Shown piece by piece: positions 43,788-52,705 of a stretch of DNA of 64,000 nucleotides (the first letter of the stretch is position 1; each line of letters opens with the position of its first letter). Origin of the DNA: Aquimonas sp044377145 (GTDB lineage: Bacteria > Pseudomonadota > Gammaproteobacteria > Xanthomonadales > Xanthomonadaceae). The stretch covers positions 1 through 64,000 of the forward strand of contig NZ_JBILJQ010000015.1 in assembly GCF_044377145.1 (NCBI RefSeq), written 5' to 3'. Below the pieces are notes generated by a model. That model made no database searches, was not told the DNA's origin, and saw nothing but the letters and a program-made list of their open reading frames with translations. The position numbers and the translations under genes are program-made.

Positions 43788-44300
43788 ATGTCTTTCGCCC
43801 TGTCCGGCCCCAAGCGTTCCGCCTCTGCCCGCGCCGCCGATGCGGCCAACGTGGTGCAGCAGGAGTTCCTGACCTTCCGCCTCGGCAGCCAGGAGTTCGG
43901 CGTCGACATCCTGAAAGTGCAGGAGATCCGCGGCTACGAAAACGTCACCCGCATTCCTGACACGCCCGACTACATCAAGGGCGTCATCAATCTGCGCGGC
44001 GCCGTGGTGCCGGTGGTCGACATGCGGCTGAAGTTCCGCCTCGCCGCCGAGTACGACGCCTTTACCGTGATGATCGTGCTCAACATGGCCACCACGGTGG
44101 TCGGCATCGTGGTTGACAGCGTGTCCGACGTCACCCCTTTCACCCAGGACCAGATCAAGGCCCCGCCGGAGTTCGGCAAGGGCGTCGACGCGCGCTTTCT
44201 GACCGGCATCGGCATGGCCACCGAACGCATGGTGCTGCTGCTCGATATTGACGAAATGCTGAAAGCCGAAGCACTCAGCCTCGTTGCCGCAACGGCTTGA
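43788..44300 (+). CDS. cheW: Coupling protein CheW
   Basis: This 170-residue CheW domain (FLTFRLGSQEFGVDILKVQE; GYENVTRIPDTPDYIKGVIN; LRGAVVPVVDMRLKF; VVDSVSDVTPF) is a close relative of the CheW at 34312. It has its own sigma-54-like promoter and leads into a receptor gene 42 bp downstream. Confidence 0.95.
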   Translation: MSFALSGPKRSASARAADAANVVQQEFLTFRLGSQEFGVDILKVQEIRGYENVTRIPDTPDYIKGVINLRGAVVPVVDMRLKFRLAAEYDAFTVMIVLNMATTVVGIVVDSVSDVTPFTQDQIKAPPEFGKGVDARFLTGIGMATERMVLLLDIDEMLKAEALSLVAATA

Positions 44301-44342
44301 TCCAGCGCCGGCCGGCGCATCCCACGCTGCGGAGTCGAAGCA

Positions 44343-46922
44343 ATGTTCAAGAGCATCCAGGCTCGCAGCACTCTGATTCTGGGCCTTCTCGCGGCGCTGA
44401 GTTTCGCCTTGGCCACGTGGTTGATCCAGAGCAAGGCCGCACTCGAACAGACCCGCGCCGCGCAGCGCGAACTCCAGGCCATCGCGGAAGCCCAGGCCGG
44501 CCACGTGCAGCGGCTGGCGGAAACGCCGCTGGCCTTCAGCCGTGCTCTGGCCGCCGCTACCGTGGCCGAGATGGGAACCGCTGAACCTGACCGCGGGCGG
44601 ATGCTCCAGGTGGTGCGCCAGTTCGCGCTGTCCGACCGCCGCAGCCTCGGCTACTGGATCGAGTTCGAGCGCGAGGGCTTCGACGCCCGCGACACCGAAC
44701 ATGCAGGGCGTGGCGATCTCGCCTCGTCGGATACCGGCCGCTTCTCGATCTACTGGGTGCGCGACGAGGCCGGCGCGGTGGCGCTGGAGAACACCCTCGG
44801 AGTCGAAAACGATACCGACCTCACCACGGAGGACTATTACGTCGCCGCGCGCGAGCGCGGCGCCGAAATGATGTTCGAGCCCTACCTCTACAAGGTGTTT
44901 GGACACGAAATCCTGATGACCAGCCTGATGATGCCGGTGATCATCGACGGTGAGGTGCGCGGCGTTGCCGGCGCCGACATCAGCCTGAATGACATGCAGC
45001 GCACGCTGGGCGCGGTGCGACCCTTCGAGAGCGGCGTGCTGCGCCTGCTGTCGCCCTCCGGCATGGTGATGGCAGCACCGGAGACCGAGCTGCTGGCGCA
45101 GCCTTTGCCTGACCCCGAACTGCAGGCCGCGCTGCCGCGTCTGGCTGCGGGTGAGATCCTGCGTTTCGAGCGCGATGACGCGGCCGTCGGCGGTCGCGCC
45201 TTCCAGCTGTTCATGCCTTTCAAGGTGGGCGGCGGCGCCGATGTGTTCATCCTGCAGGTCTCCGCCCCGGTCGATGTGGTGATGCAGAGCGTCAGCGCCG
45301 TGCGCAATCGCATCCTGTTGATCGGCCTGCTGAGCGTGCTGGTGGTAGTGGCTGCGGTCTGGCTGATCCAACGCGCCCTGGTTGGCCGGCCGCTGCGGGC
45401 GCTGGTGACGGCGGTACGCGCCGTGGCTGCCGGCAAGCTCGACTACCCGGTGCCGGTCGGCCGTGATGATGAGGTGGGGCAGATGGGCGCGGCGCTGCGG
45501 CAGATGCAAGGCGACCTCAAGACCCGGATCGAGGGCGAGCGTGCGCTCGCACGCGAAAACCAGCGCGTTCGCATTGCGCTCGACAGTGCCGGCGTGGCGA
45601 TGCTGATCTGCGATGCCGATGAACGTATCGTCTACGCCAACCTCGCCATGCGCACTTTGATCGACAGGCACGCCAGCGCCCTGCAAGCGGCGCTCGGCGC
45701 GCCGCCGCCGCAGGAGCTGGTCGGGACGGCCTGCTCCGCGCTGGCGCCCCCCGCCAGCTTCAGCGACGGCAGCCGCGAGCTGGAAATCGGTGGGCTGGTG
45801 TTCGCGCAAACCCGTGCGCCGGTCTTCGATGAGGCCGGGCGCCGTATCGCCACCGTCACCGAGTGGCGCGACCGCACCGATGAAGTGGAGCTTGAGCGAG
45901 CGCTGTCCGACGCCATTGCCGCCGCCGAACGCGGTGAACTTGACCGCCGCATTGACACCGGCCACAGCGAGGGCTTTCTGCGCCAGCTCGGCGAACGCTT
46001 CAACGGCTTGATCGCCACCCTGTCGGCAGCCATCGAGGATGTGCAGCGGATGCTGGCCAAGCTGGCAGAGGGCGATCTGCGCGAACGCATCACGGCGCGA
46101 CACGCCGGGGTGTTCGGCCGCATGAGCGCCGACGGCAACCGCAGCGCCGACGCCTTGGCCGAGATCCTTGGCGAAGTGCGCCGCAGCGTCGATGCGATCA
46201 ATACCGCTGCCGGCGAAATCGCCGCCGGCAACGCCGACTTGTCCTCGCGCACCGAGCAGCAGGCCGCCTCGCTGGAGGAAACCGCCGCCAGCATGGAAGA
46301 ACTCACCTCGACCGTGCGCGGCAACGCCGAGAACGCCCGCTCAGCCAACCAGCTCGCCATCGGCGCGGCCGGCGTCGCCGAGCGCGGCGGCGCGGTGGTC
46401 ACCCAGGTGATCGCCACCATGGGCGAGATCAATGCGCAGTCGCGCAAGATCGAAGACATCATCAGCGTGATCGACGGGATCGCCTTCCAGACCAATATCC
46501 TTGCGCTCAACGCTGCGGTCGAGGCCGCCCGCGCCGGTGAACAGGGGCGCGGCTTCGCGGTGGTGGCCTCGGAGGTCCGTTCACTGGCGCAACGGTCGGC
46601 CGGGGCGGCGAAAGAAATCAAGAACCTGATCTCCGCCACCGTCGCCAAAGTCGGCAGCGGCTCACGACTGGTCGACTCCGCCGGCACCACCATGGCCGAG
46701 ATACTGGCCTCGGTGAAACGCGTCACCGACATCATGAGCGAGATCAGTGCTGCCTCAGCCGAGCAGAGCGCCGGGATCGAGCAGGTCAGCGCCACGGTCA
46801 CCCATATGGACGAGGCCACCCAGCAGAACGCCGCCCTGGTCGAAGAAGCCACCGCCGCCGCACGGACAATGGAAAAACAGGCCGAGCGGCTGGCGCAGCG
46901 CGTCGCACAGTTCAAGCTGTAG
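44343..46922 (+). CDS. Methyl-accepting chemotaxis protein with dCache sensor and cytoplasmic PAS
   Basis: This 859-residue receptor has a first helix at 9-30, a double-Cache periplasmic domain (GYWIEFEREGFDARDTEHAG; LTTEDYYVAARERG; SLMMPVIIDGEVRGVAGADI), a second helix at about 320-342, HAMP, a PAS domain (IALDSAGVAMLICDADERIV; IATVTEWRDRTDE), a second HAMP-like linker and a Tsr-class signalling domain. The GADI aspartate is conserved in dCache ligand sites, so a small organic ligand is likely, but I cannot name it. It has no C-terminal pentapeptide and ends QFKL. Confidence 0.92.
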   Translation: MFKSIQARSTLILGLLAALSFALATWLIQSKAALEQTRAAQRELQAIAEAQAGHVQRLAETPLAFSRALAAATVAEMGTAEPDRGRMLQVVRQFALSDRRSLGYWIEFEREGFDARDTEHAGRGDLASSDTGRFSIYWVRDEAGAVALENTLGVENDTDLTTEDYYVAARERGAEMMFEPYLYKVFGHEILMTSLMMPVIIDGEVRGVAGADISLNDMQRTLGAVRPFESGVLRLLSPSGMVMAAPETELLAQPLPDPELQAALPRLAAGEILRFERDDAAVGGRAFQLFMPFKVGGGADVFILQVSAPVDVVMQSVSAVRNRILLIGLLSVLVVVAAVWLIQRALVGRPLRALVTAVRAVAAGKLDYPVPVGRDDEVGQMGAALRQMQGDLKTRIEGERALARENQRVRIALDSAGVAMLICDADERIVYANLAMRTLIDRHASALQAALGAPPPQELVGTACSALAPPASFSDGSRELEIGGLVFAQTRAPVFDEAGRRIATVTEWRDRTDEVELERALSDAIAAAERGELDRRIDTGHSEGFLRQLGERFNGLIATLSAAIEDVQRMLAKLAEGDLRERITARHAGVFGRMSADGNRSADALAEILGEVRRSVDAINTAAGEIAAGNADLSSRTEQQAASLEETAASMEELTSTVRGNAENARSANQLAIGAAGVAERGGAVVTQVIATMGEINAQSRKIEDIISVIDGIAFQTNILALNAAVEAARAGEQGRGFAVVASEVRSLAQRSAGAAKEIKNLISATVAKVGSGSRLVDSAGTTMAEILASVKRVTDIMSEISAASAEQSAGIEQVSATVTHMDEATQQNAALVEEATAAARTMEKQAERLAQRVAQFKL

Positions 46923-47316
46923 GCGCGGCGCAAGTTCCGACACTCGAACTCGGCGGGTCCCGCCGTCGCTCGAAGCTCTCGCAGCGGATCGAGGCGGCAG
47001 CGCTACACACGCAGGCGCCTTCAATCTGGACTTGGCTTGCACAGACCCGTGTTGAACCGCACACCGGGCGGACTGTTGCGCGCCCTTACGGCGGCGTTGG
47101 AGACCTGCCGCGGCGCGGCAAGCGGAGCCACAGGTCGATTGCCGCCGCCTGGCCAGCCCTGAGCCTGCAGATCGGCCCGATCGCGCGAACGCTCCAGCGC
47201 GATATCAGCGCGGCGGATTCACGCACGCGACGCCGCTGCCGGCAGACTCGGCAGCAGCGCAAGTGGCCAATGCAGCGGGTCGATCAAGGGTCGGGGTCTG
47301 CCCGCCCTGGCCTCAC
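46923..47316. other. Intergenic region, no feature seen
   Basis: About 394 bp between convergent genes (the receptor and the TonB-domain gene). I found no convincing hairpin with a T run, no repeat and no family-like frame on either strand. It could hold a decayed gene beyond recognition. Confidence 0.4.
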
Positions 47317-47679
47317 TCAAAGCTTGAAATCGATCCGCCGCTTCATCCGCGCTTCGACCGGCGCACCGTTCTCGGTCGCCGGGTTGAAGGTCCAGCGGCG
47401 CACGGCGGTAAGAGCCTCGCGTTCGAACAAACGCGGCGGCTCGGCCTTCAGCACATTGATGCCACTGACTTTACCGTCGACACCGACCACGAATTCGAGT
47501 TCGACATAGCCTTCGGTGCCGCGGCGAGCGGCGTCTGCGGGGTAGTTGGGTGGATCGGTCTTCAGCGGCGTCGGCGGGCCGGCGGTCGCCAGCGCCGGGC
47601 TGGCTATCCCGATCAAGGTCGCCAGCGGCAAGGCAAGCAGCAGGGAGCGGACCAAGGGTGAGAATTCAATGTGGCGCAT
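47317..47679 (-). CDS. TonB C-terminal domain protein
   Basis: This 120-residue protein has a signal peptide (LLLALPLATLIGIASPALA) and a TonB C-terminal domain (YPADAARRGTEGYVELEFVV; DGKVSGINVLKAEPPRLFER; ALTAVRRWTFNPA). It lacks the Pro-rich periplasmic spacer of energy-transducing TonB and may lack a retained membrane anchor, so it may be a periplasmic protein rather than an energy transducer. It is divergent from the receptor at 47900 and could share its regulatory region. Confidence 0.85.
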   Translation of the reverse strand: MRHIEFSPLVRSLLLALPLATLIGIASPALATAGPPTPLKTDPPNYPADAARRGTEGYVELEFVVGVDGKVSGINVLKAEPPRLFEREALTAVRRWTFNPATENGAPVEARMKRRIDFKL

Positions 47680-47816
47680 GGGCGTCTCCGTTCATCGGAC
47701 TGGGGCGGCTGAGGTGCGGGTGAACCGCGGCGCTCGCGAAACTGCGAACAGCGTCCAAAGTGCAAACCGCGTACCGCAGCGCCACCGTCGGGATGTCGAC
47801 AGTTTGGCGCCGCCAC

Positions 47817-47832
47817 CGGCACGTCGCTTGCA
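47817..47832 (+). promoter_or_regulatory. Sigma-54 promoter of the receptor at 47.9 kb
   Basis: CGGCACGTCGCTTGCA matches GGCACG-N4-TTGCA with exact spacing, 67 bp before the receptor ATG. Confidence 0.85.
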
Positions 47833-47899
47833 GCCCGATCGGCGAACTCCACGCCGGGTATCCGCCCGTCGCAACGCCTCCCCGACTGCGAGCACGTCC

Positions 47900-50659
47900 A
47901 TGACGCCACTCCAACTGCTGACCTCCGCCGCCGCGCCCGCCACCCGCCTGATGGACCGGCTGAAGCTCAATTCAAAGTTGGTTCTGATCGCTGCCGCCTT
48001 CGTGGCCGTGTCGCTGGTGCTGGCGGTGGTGCTGGTGCGCCAGACCAATACGGACATCGCTCACCTGCAGAAAATGGCGGCTGGCGAAGCCTTGTTTGTT
48101 GACTCGATTGCGCTGATGCGGGACCTGTCCCTGCATGCGACGCTGTCGCGGCGCGCGCTCGGCGGCGATGCCGGCGCCGAAGCCGAGAAAGCCACTGTCC
48201 TCGCCAAGCTCAATGTGGAGGCCACCGCGCTGTTGGGGTTGAGCGCGGCATTGCCGCCGGACGAACGCCTGGAGCGGTCTTCCGCCGAGCTCAAAACAGC
48301 ACTCGACGACGCCCAGCAGCCCTCCGACGACGTCAACGTCGTCATGCAGCGCGACATGGCCGCCCTCGGCAAGGCACGCACCTTCCTGACGGCGCTGCAC
48401 ATGGCCAGCGACCTCTACCTGGACAACGACCCGGCCACCCTGCTGATGGGCGAAGTCGTCACCGAGCATGCCCCTGCACTGCTGGATCGGTCGCTGCGCA
48501 TCCAGGCGCTCGGAAACCTGGTGATCGATGGCGGCGCTGTATGGGTTGACGACCGCATCGACCTCACCAGCTCGGACCGCGAGATCGCTACAGCCCTGGA
48601 AACCCTGGCGACCGTCGTCGCCAACCTGGACGCCGAATACGAGGATGTGCGCACCAGCCTGTCTGGAGTGGAAACCGCCTTTGCTGCCCTGCGCGACGGC
48701 ATGAAGACCGGCCTGCTGGATGCCGAGGAAATCCAGATGGAGGCCTCTGAACTGCTGGCACTCGGCCAGGCGGCGGACAACTCGGTCTACGCGATGCTGG
48801 GGCTGGTGGAGCCGAAGCTGAAAGCACGCATCGAGTCGCGCCTGGCAGCCGCAGCCAACGAACGCACCCTGGTCATCGGCGGCATCGTGCTGGCATTGTT
48901 GATCGCCGGCTATCTGTTCGTCGGCTTCACCCAGAGCGTCGGCCGTGCGGTGCGCGAGATCGGCGCTGCCGCCAATGATCTGGCCCGCGGCGTGTTCCGC
49001 GACCGCGTCGCGGTGTCGTCGAATGACGAACTGCGCCAGATCGCCAATGCAATGGAATCGGTCAGCAAGGCCGTCGGCCGCTTCGCCGCTGCGCAGACCG
49101 AGATGTCCGATCAGCACGCGGCCGGGCTCATCAGCCATCGCATCGACGGAACGGCCTTCCAGGGCGAGTACCGCAAGCTGGCCGAGGGCGTCAATGAGCT
49201 GGTCGATGCACATATCCAGACCAACACCCAGGCGGTCGAGCTGATGGGCCGCTACGGCAACGGCGACCTCAGCGCCGACATGCCTGACCTGCCGGGTGAA
49301 AAGAAGCGCACCACGGCCGCGATGCGCACCACCAAGTCAAACATCAGCGCGATAAACGCCGAGATCCAGCGCCTGGTCGGTGCTGCCAACGCCGGCGACT
49401 TCAGCGCGCGCGGTGACGCTGACCGCTTCCAGCACGAGTTCAAACGCATGGTCGAAGGCCTGAACAGCCTGATGCAGGTGACCGATACCGGCCTGAACGA
49501 TGTCAACCGCGTGCTGGGCGCGATGTCCAAAGGCGACCTGACCGAAACCATCAGTGCCAACTACTCGGGCCAGTTCGACGCGATGAAGCAGGCCGCCAAC
49601 GGCACGGTGAAGGCGCTGGGCGAGCTGATTGGCCAGGTCAAGGAAGCCACCGATTCGATCAACACCGCGGCGCGCGAGATCGCCGCCGGCAACGCGGATC
49701 TGTCGGCCCGCACCGAGCAGCAGGCGGCCTCGCTGGAGGAAACCGCCAGCAGCATGGAAGAGCTCACCTCCACCGTGCGCCAGAACGCCGAGAACGCGCG
49801 CTCGGCCAACCAGCTGGCGATCGGCGCCGGCGAAGTCGCCGAGAAGGGCGGCAGCGTGGTCAGCGAGGTGGTGACGACCATGGGCGGCATTGACGCGGCC
49901 TCACGCAAGATCGTCGACATCATCAGCGTGATCGACGGCATCGCTTTCCAGACCAATATCCTGGCGCTGAACGCCGCGGTGGAAGCCGCGCGCGCTGGCG
50001 AACAGGGCCGCGGGTTCGCCGTGGTCGCCAGCGAAGTCCGTTCGCTCGCGCAACGTTCGGCGGGTGCCGCCAAGGAGATCAAAACCCTGATCGGCGATAC
50101 GGTCGATCAAATCGCCACCGGCAGCGCGCTGGTCGATTCGGCCGGCAAGACCATGGCCGAGATCGTGACTTCGGTGAAGCGTGTCACCGACATCATGGGC
50201 GAGATCAGCGCGGCCTCGGCCGAGCAGTCCAGCGGCATCGAGCAGGTCAACGCCACCGTGACCCAGATGGACGAAGTCACCCAGCAGAACGCGGCGCTGG
50301 TGGAAGAAGCCACCGCCTCGGCACGCGCGCTGGAAGACCAGGCCGGCACGCTGGCCGATTCGGTCTCGCGGTTCCGACTGTCGAGCAATGCACAGGCCGC
50401 CAGCCCGCGCGCGACCACGCCCAGCCGCAACAGTTCGCCCGCAGCAAGGGCGCCGATGGCGTCCGCCGCGCCGCCGCGCAAGCCTGAGCTGCAGGCCGTG
50501 CGCAGCACGAGCGCACCGGCAAAACCGGCCGACAAGTCGCAGGCCAGATCCACGCCCAAGCCGGTCGCCAAGTCCTCGATCAAACCGGTGGCGAGCGCAG
50601 GCAAGCCCGCCCGTGGCGCGGGCGGTGAGGCTGACGACATGGAATGGACGGAGTTCTAG
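47900..50659 (+). CDS. Methyl-accepting chemotaxis protein with C-terminal CheR/CheB docking-type peptide
   Basis: This 919-residue receptor has helices at about 27-47 and 324-345 around a long all-helical periplasmic sensor of some 270 residues (YLDNDPATLLMGEVVTEHAP region). HAMP, two further HAMP-like modules (LISHRIDGTAFQGEYRKLAE; NAGDFSARGDADRFQHEFKR) and a Tsr-class signalling domain follow. Past the usual end (SRFRL) it has a disordered Ala/Pro/Lys/Ser-rich tail of about 90 residues ending MEWTEF. W-x-x-F at the extreme C-terminus on a flexible tether is how E. coli receptors (NWETF) hold CheR and CheB. cheR, cheD and cheB are the next genes. The start at ATG 47900 avoids a long upstream extension that crosses the promoter. 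Confidence 0.92.
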   Translation: MTPLQLLTSAAAPATRLMDRLKLNSKLVLIAAAFVAVSLVLAVVLVRQTNTDIAHLQKMAAGEALFVDSIALMRDLSLHATLSRRALGGDAGAEAEKATVLAKLNVEATALLGLSAALPPDERLERSSAELKTALDDAQQPSDDVNVVMQRDMAALGKARTFLTALHMASDLYLDNDPATLLMGEVVTEHAPALLDRSLRIQALGNLVIDGGAVWVDDRIDLTSSDREIATALETLATVVANLDAEYEDVRTSLSGVETAFAALRDGMKTGLLDAEEIQMEASELLALGQAADNSVYAMLGLVEPKLKARIESRLAAAANERTLVIGGIVLALLIAGYLFVGFTQSVGRAVREIGAAANDLARGVFRDRVAVSSNDELRQIANAMESVSKAVGRFAAAQTEMSDQHAAGLISHRIDGTAFQGEYRKLAEGVNELVDAHIQTNTQAVELMGRYGNGDLSADMPDLPGEKKRTTAAMRTTKSNISAINAEIQRLVGAANAGDFSARGDADRFQHEFKRMVEGLNSLMQVTDTGLNDVNRVLGAMSKGDLTETISANYSGQFDAMKQAANGTVKALGELIGQVKEATDSINTAAREIAAGNADLSARTEQQAASLEETASSMEELTSTVRQNAENARSANQLAIGAGEVAEKGGSVVSEVVTTMGGIDAASRKIVDIISVIDGIAFQTNILALNAAVEAARAGEQGRGFAVVASEVRSLAQRSAGAAKEIKTLIGDTVDQIATGSALVDSAGKTMAEIVTSVKRVTDIMGEISAASAEQSSGIEQVNATVTQMDEVTQQNAALVEEATASARALEDQAGTLADSVSRFRLSSNAQAASPRATTPSRNSSPAARAPMASAAPPRKPELQAVRSTSAPAKPADKSQARSTPKPVAKSSIKPVASAGKPARGAGGEADDMEWTEF

Positions 50660-50780
50660 GTCAACGCAGGCCGAGTCCTGGGCCGAGGGGAATCGCGCGA
50701 GTCGGCTGCCGCGGTCTGGGCGTCCCGACTGTCAGTTATCGCGCGGTGAGCGTGTTCCTAGGCGAAGCCTGAGGGCTCCC

Positions 50781-50894
50781 GAACCCTCTCCCCCTGCCCC
50801 TCTCCCACAGAGAGAGGGGAGCTTCAAGCACCGCGTTGCAGTGGTCTGCGCCTGAGCCCCTCTCCCCACGGGAGAGGGGTTGGGGAGAGGGTTC
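50781..50894. repeat. Nested CCCTCTCCC inverted repeat
   Basis: GAACCCTCTCCCC (50781-50793) is the exact reverse complement of 50882-50894. Inside lie two hairpins, CCCCTCTC/GAGAGGGG (50797-50804 with 50812-50819) and CCCCTCTCCC/GGGAGAGGGG (50857-50866 with 50870-50879). It resembles the dispersed CCCTCTCCC intergenic elements of high-GC gammaproteobacteria. Confidence 0.85.
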
Positions 50895-51174
50895 GGCCAA
50901 AGCGCAGCCCCCAATCCAGCCAAGTGTCGAAGCAGTCCCGACTGCCAAGCCCCCGCATGGCGCAAGCATCCGCCAAAACGCAGTCAATCCCGCTTGGGAA
51001 TCCCACATCGGTATGCGAGCGATGTGATCCGGGCGCCATGGCGTGAGTCCCAACCCACCAGGCCCACCACACCCCGCCACCCGGAGCCACCACCTCCGTC
51101 ACCCGGCAGGTCTGGAACGATTTCCCATTCCCCATTCCCCCAAGAGCCACCGGCGTAATCCCGCCATCCGCGCG

Positions 51175-51190
51175 CGGCACACGCCTTGCT
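51175..51190 (+). promoter_or_regulatory. Sigma-54 promoter of cheR-cheD-cheB
   Basis: CGGCACACGCCTTGCT keeps GGCAC and CTTGC with GG-N10-GC spacing, 58 bp before the cheR ATG. Confidence 0.75.
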
Positions 51191-51248
51191 GCATCGATTC
51201 AACACGGGCCTGCACGGCCCCCCGGCCAGACCCAGGTGTTCGCGCCCG

Positions 51249-52112
51249 ATGAGCAACGAGACGATCGAGAGCCAGCGCGAGTTCGAGTTCTCAGAGCGCG
51301 ACTTCCGCCGGGTTTGCAGCCTGATCCACGCCCGCGCCGGCATCGCCCTGGCCGACAGCAAGCGCGACATGGTCTACAGCCGGATCTCGCGGCGGCTGCG
51401 CGCGCTGGGGCTGGAGAACTTCTCCGACTACCTGAATTTTCTGGAGCGCGACGGCGACAGCGGCGATGAGTGGCAATCGTTCGTCAATGCGCTGACCACC
51501 AACCTGACCAGCTTCTTTCGCGAGGAGCACCATTTCGATCATCTGCGCGAGCACCTGCCAAGCATGCGCAAGGCCGGCGGCAACGTGCAGATCTGGTGTT
51601 CGGCGGCCTCCACCGGCGAAGAGCCCTACTCGATCGCGATCGCCGCCTGCGAGGCCTTCGGCACGCTCTCACCGCCGGTGTCGATCATCGCAACCGACAT
51701 CGACACCCAGGTGCTGGCCACCGCCGAGCGCGGGGTCTATCCGCTGGAGCGCATCGAACGTCTGTCGACCGAGCGCAAGCGCAGCTTCTTCCAGCGTGGC
51801 ACCGGCGCCAACTCGGGCAAGGTGCGGGTCAATCCGGCGCTGAAGGCGCTGATCGATTTCGCGCCGCTGAACCTGCTGCACGAGAGCTACGGACTGCGCG
51901 GCCCATTCGCGGCGATCTTCTGCCGCAACGTGATGATCTACTTCGACAAGCCGACCCAGCGCGCGATCCTGGCGCGGATGAAGCCCCTGCTGGAACCGAC
52001 TGGCTTTCTGTACGCCGGGCACTCGGAGAGCTTCTTCCACGCCGCCGACCTGTTCAAGAACCTCGGCCGCACCATCTATGTGCCGAGTGATCGCCGGGAG
52101 CCGGGTGCATGA
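51249..52112 (+). CDS. cheR: Chemoreceptor methyltransferase CheR
   Basis: This 287-residue SAM-dependent methyltransferase has the N-terminal helical domain (FSERDFRRVCSLIHARAGIA; NALTTNLTSFFREEHHFDHL) and the catalytic fold with SAM motif IWCSAASTGEEPYSIA and IFCRNVMIYFD. It methylates receptor glutamates. It may be tethered by the EWTEF end of the receptor encoded just upstream. Its stop overlaps cheD by four bases, forming a cheR-cheD-cheB unit. Confidence 0.95.
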   Translation: MSNETIESQREFEFSERDFRRVCSLIHARAGIALADSKRDMVYSRISRRLRALGLENFSDYLNFLERDGDSGDEWQSFVNALTTNLTSFFREEHHFDHLREHLPSMRKAGGNVQIWCSAASTGEEPYSIAIAACEAFGTLSPPVSIIATDIDTQVLATAERGVYPLERIERLSTERKRSFFQRGTGANSGKVRVNPALKALIDFAPLNLLHESYGLRGPFAAIFCRNVMIYFDKPTQRAILARMKPLLEPTGFLYAGHSESFFHAADLFKNLGRTIYVPSDRREPGA

Positions 52113-52705
52113 GCGTCCCTGCGCGGGTCATGAAGGGTCCGATGCCCTACTTCGATGTCCAGCTGCAGATGGACGCGCTGAAACTGATGCCCGCCGACTA
52201 CGTGGTGACCTCGAAAGAGATCGCGCTATCGACCGTGCTCGGCAGCTGCGTGGCCGCCTGCATGCGCGACCCGGTGCTGCGCATCGGCGGCATGAACCAC
52301 TTCATGTTGCCCGACGGCAGCGCCGAGGACACCTCAGCGCGCTACGGCAGCTATGCGATGGAGCTGCTGATCAACGAACTGCTGAAAGCCGGCGCGCGCC
52401 GCGAGCGCATCGAGGCCAAGGTGTTCGGCGGCGGCAATGTGCTGAAGAGTTTCACCACCAATCCGGTCGGCACTCGCAATGCCGAATTCGTGATCGCCTA
52501 CCTGAAGGCCGAGCGCATCCCGGTGGTCGCCCAGGATCTGGGCAGCATCCATCCGCGCAAGGTCTGGTACATCCCCTCCACCGGTAAAGTGCTGGTGCGG
52601 CGCCTGCCGCACGCGCACGACACCACGGTGGCCACTGAAGAAATCGCTTACCGCAACCAGCTCAGACAGCAGCCAGCGGCGGGCGGCGTGGAGTTGTTCG
52701 ACTAA
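52109..52705 (+). CDS. cheD: Receptor glutamine deamidase CheD
   Basis: This 198-residue CheD has the catalytic cysteine C47 (STVLGSCVAACMRD) and histidine H64 (GGMNHFML), with the FGGGNVLKSF loop typical of the family. It deamidates receptor glutamines. No CheC partner is encoded here; CheZ is the phosphatase. Overlaps at both ends (ATGA with cheR, TAATG with cheB) indicate coupled translation. Confidence 0.95.
   Translation: MSVPARVMKGPMPYFDVQLQMDALKLMPADYVVTSKEIALSTVLGSCVAACMRDPVLRIGGMNHFMLPDGSAEDTSARYGSYAMELLINELLKAGARRERIEAKVFGGGNVLKSFTTNPVGTRNAEFVIAYLKAERIPVVAQDLGSIHPRKVWYIPSTGKVLVRRLPHAHDTTVATEEIAYRNQLRQQPAAGGVELFD

Larger units (their letters stand above)
50660..51248. other. Long intergenic region with inverted repeats and the cheR promoter
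   Basis: About 590 bp with no credible gene. It contains a nested inverted-repeat block (50781-50894), a short GGGAATGGGGAAT-type repeat on the minus strand near 51120-51140, and the sigma-54-like site at 51175. A minus-strand open frame across it encodes low-complexity sequence from the repeats and is not taken as a gene. Confidence 0.6.

Noticed and set aside
43764..46103. A 779-codon open frame on the minus strand opposite cheW and a receptor gene
   Set aside because: It is the antisense shadow of two clear genes in GC-rich DNA, is dominated by His, Gln, Gly and Ala and has no family-like motif. Similar long shadows lie opposite fliO-fliQ, flhB, flhA and the receptors.
50781..50894. CCCTCTCCC element as a CRISPR or riboswitch
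   Set aside because: It is a nested palindrome with a simple composition, has no regular spacers and resembles dispersed intergenic repeats.
50824..51180. Minus-strand frame of 118 codons in the gap before cheR
   Set aside because: Its translation comes largely from the inverted repeat and low-complexity sequence, and it lacks a supported start or family match.
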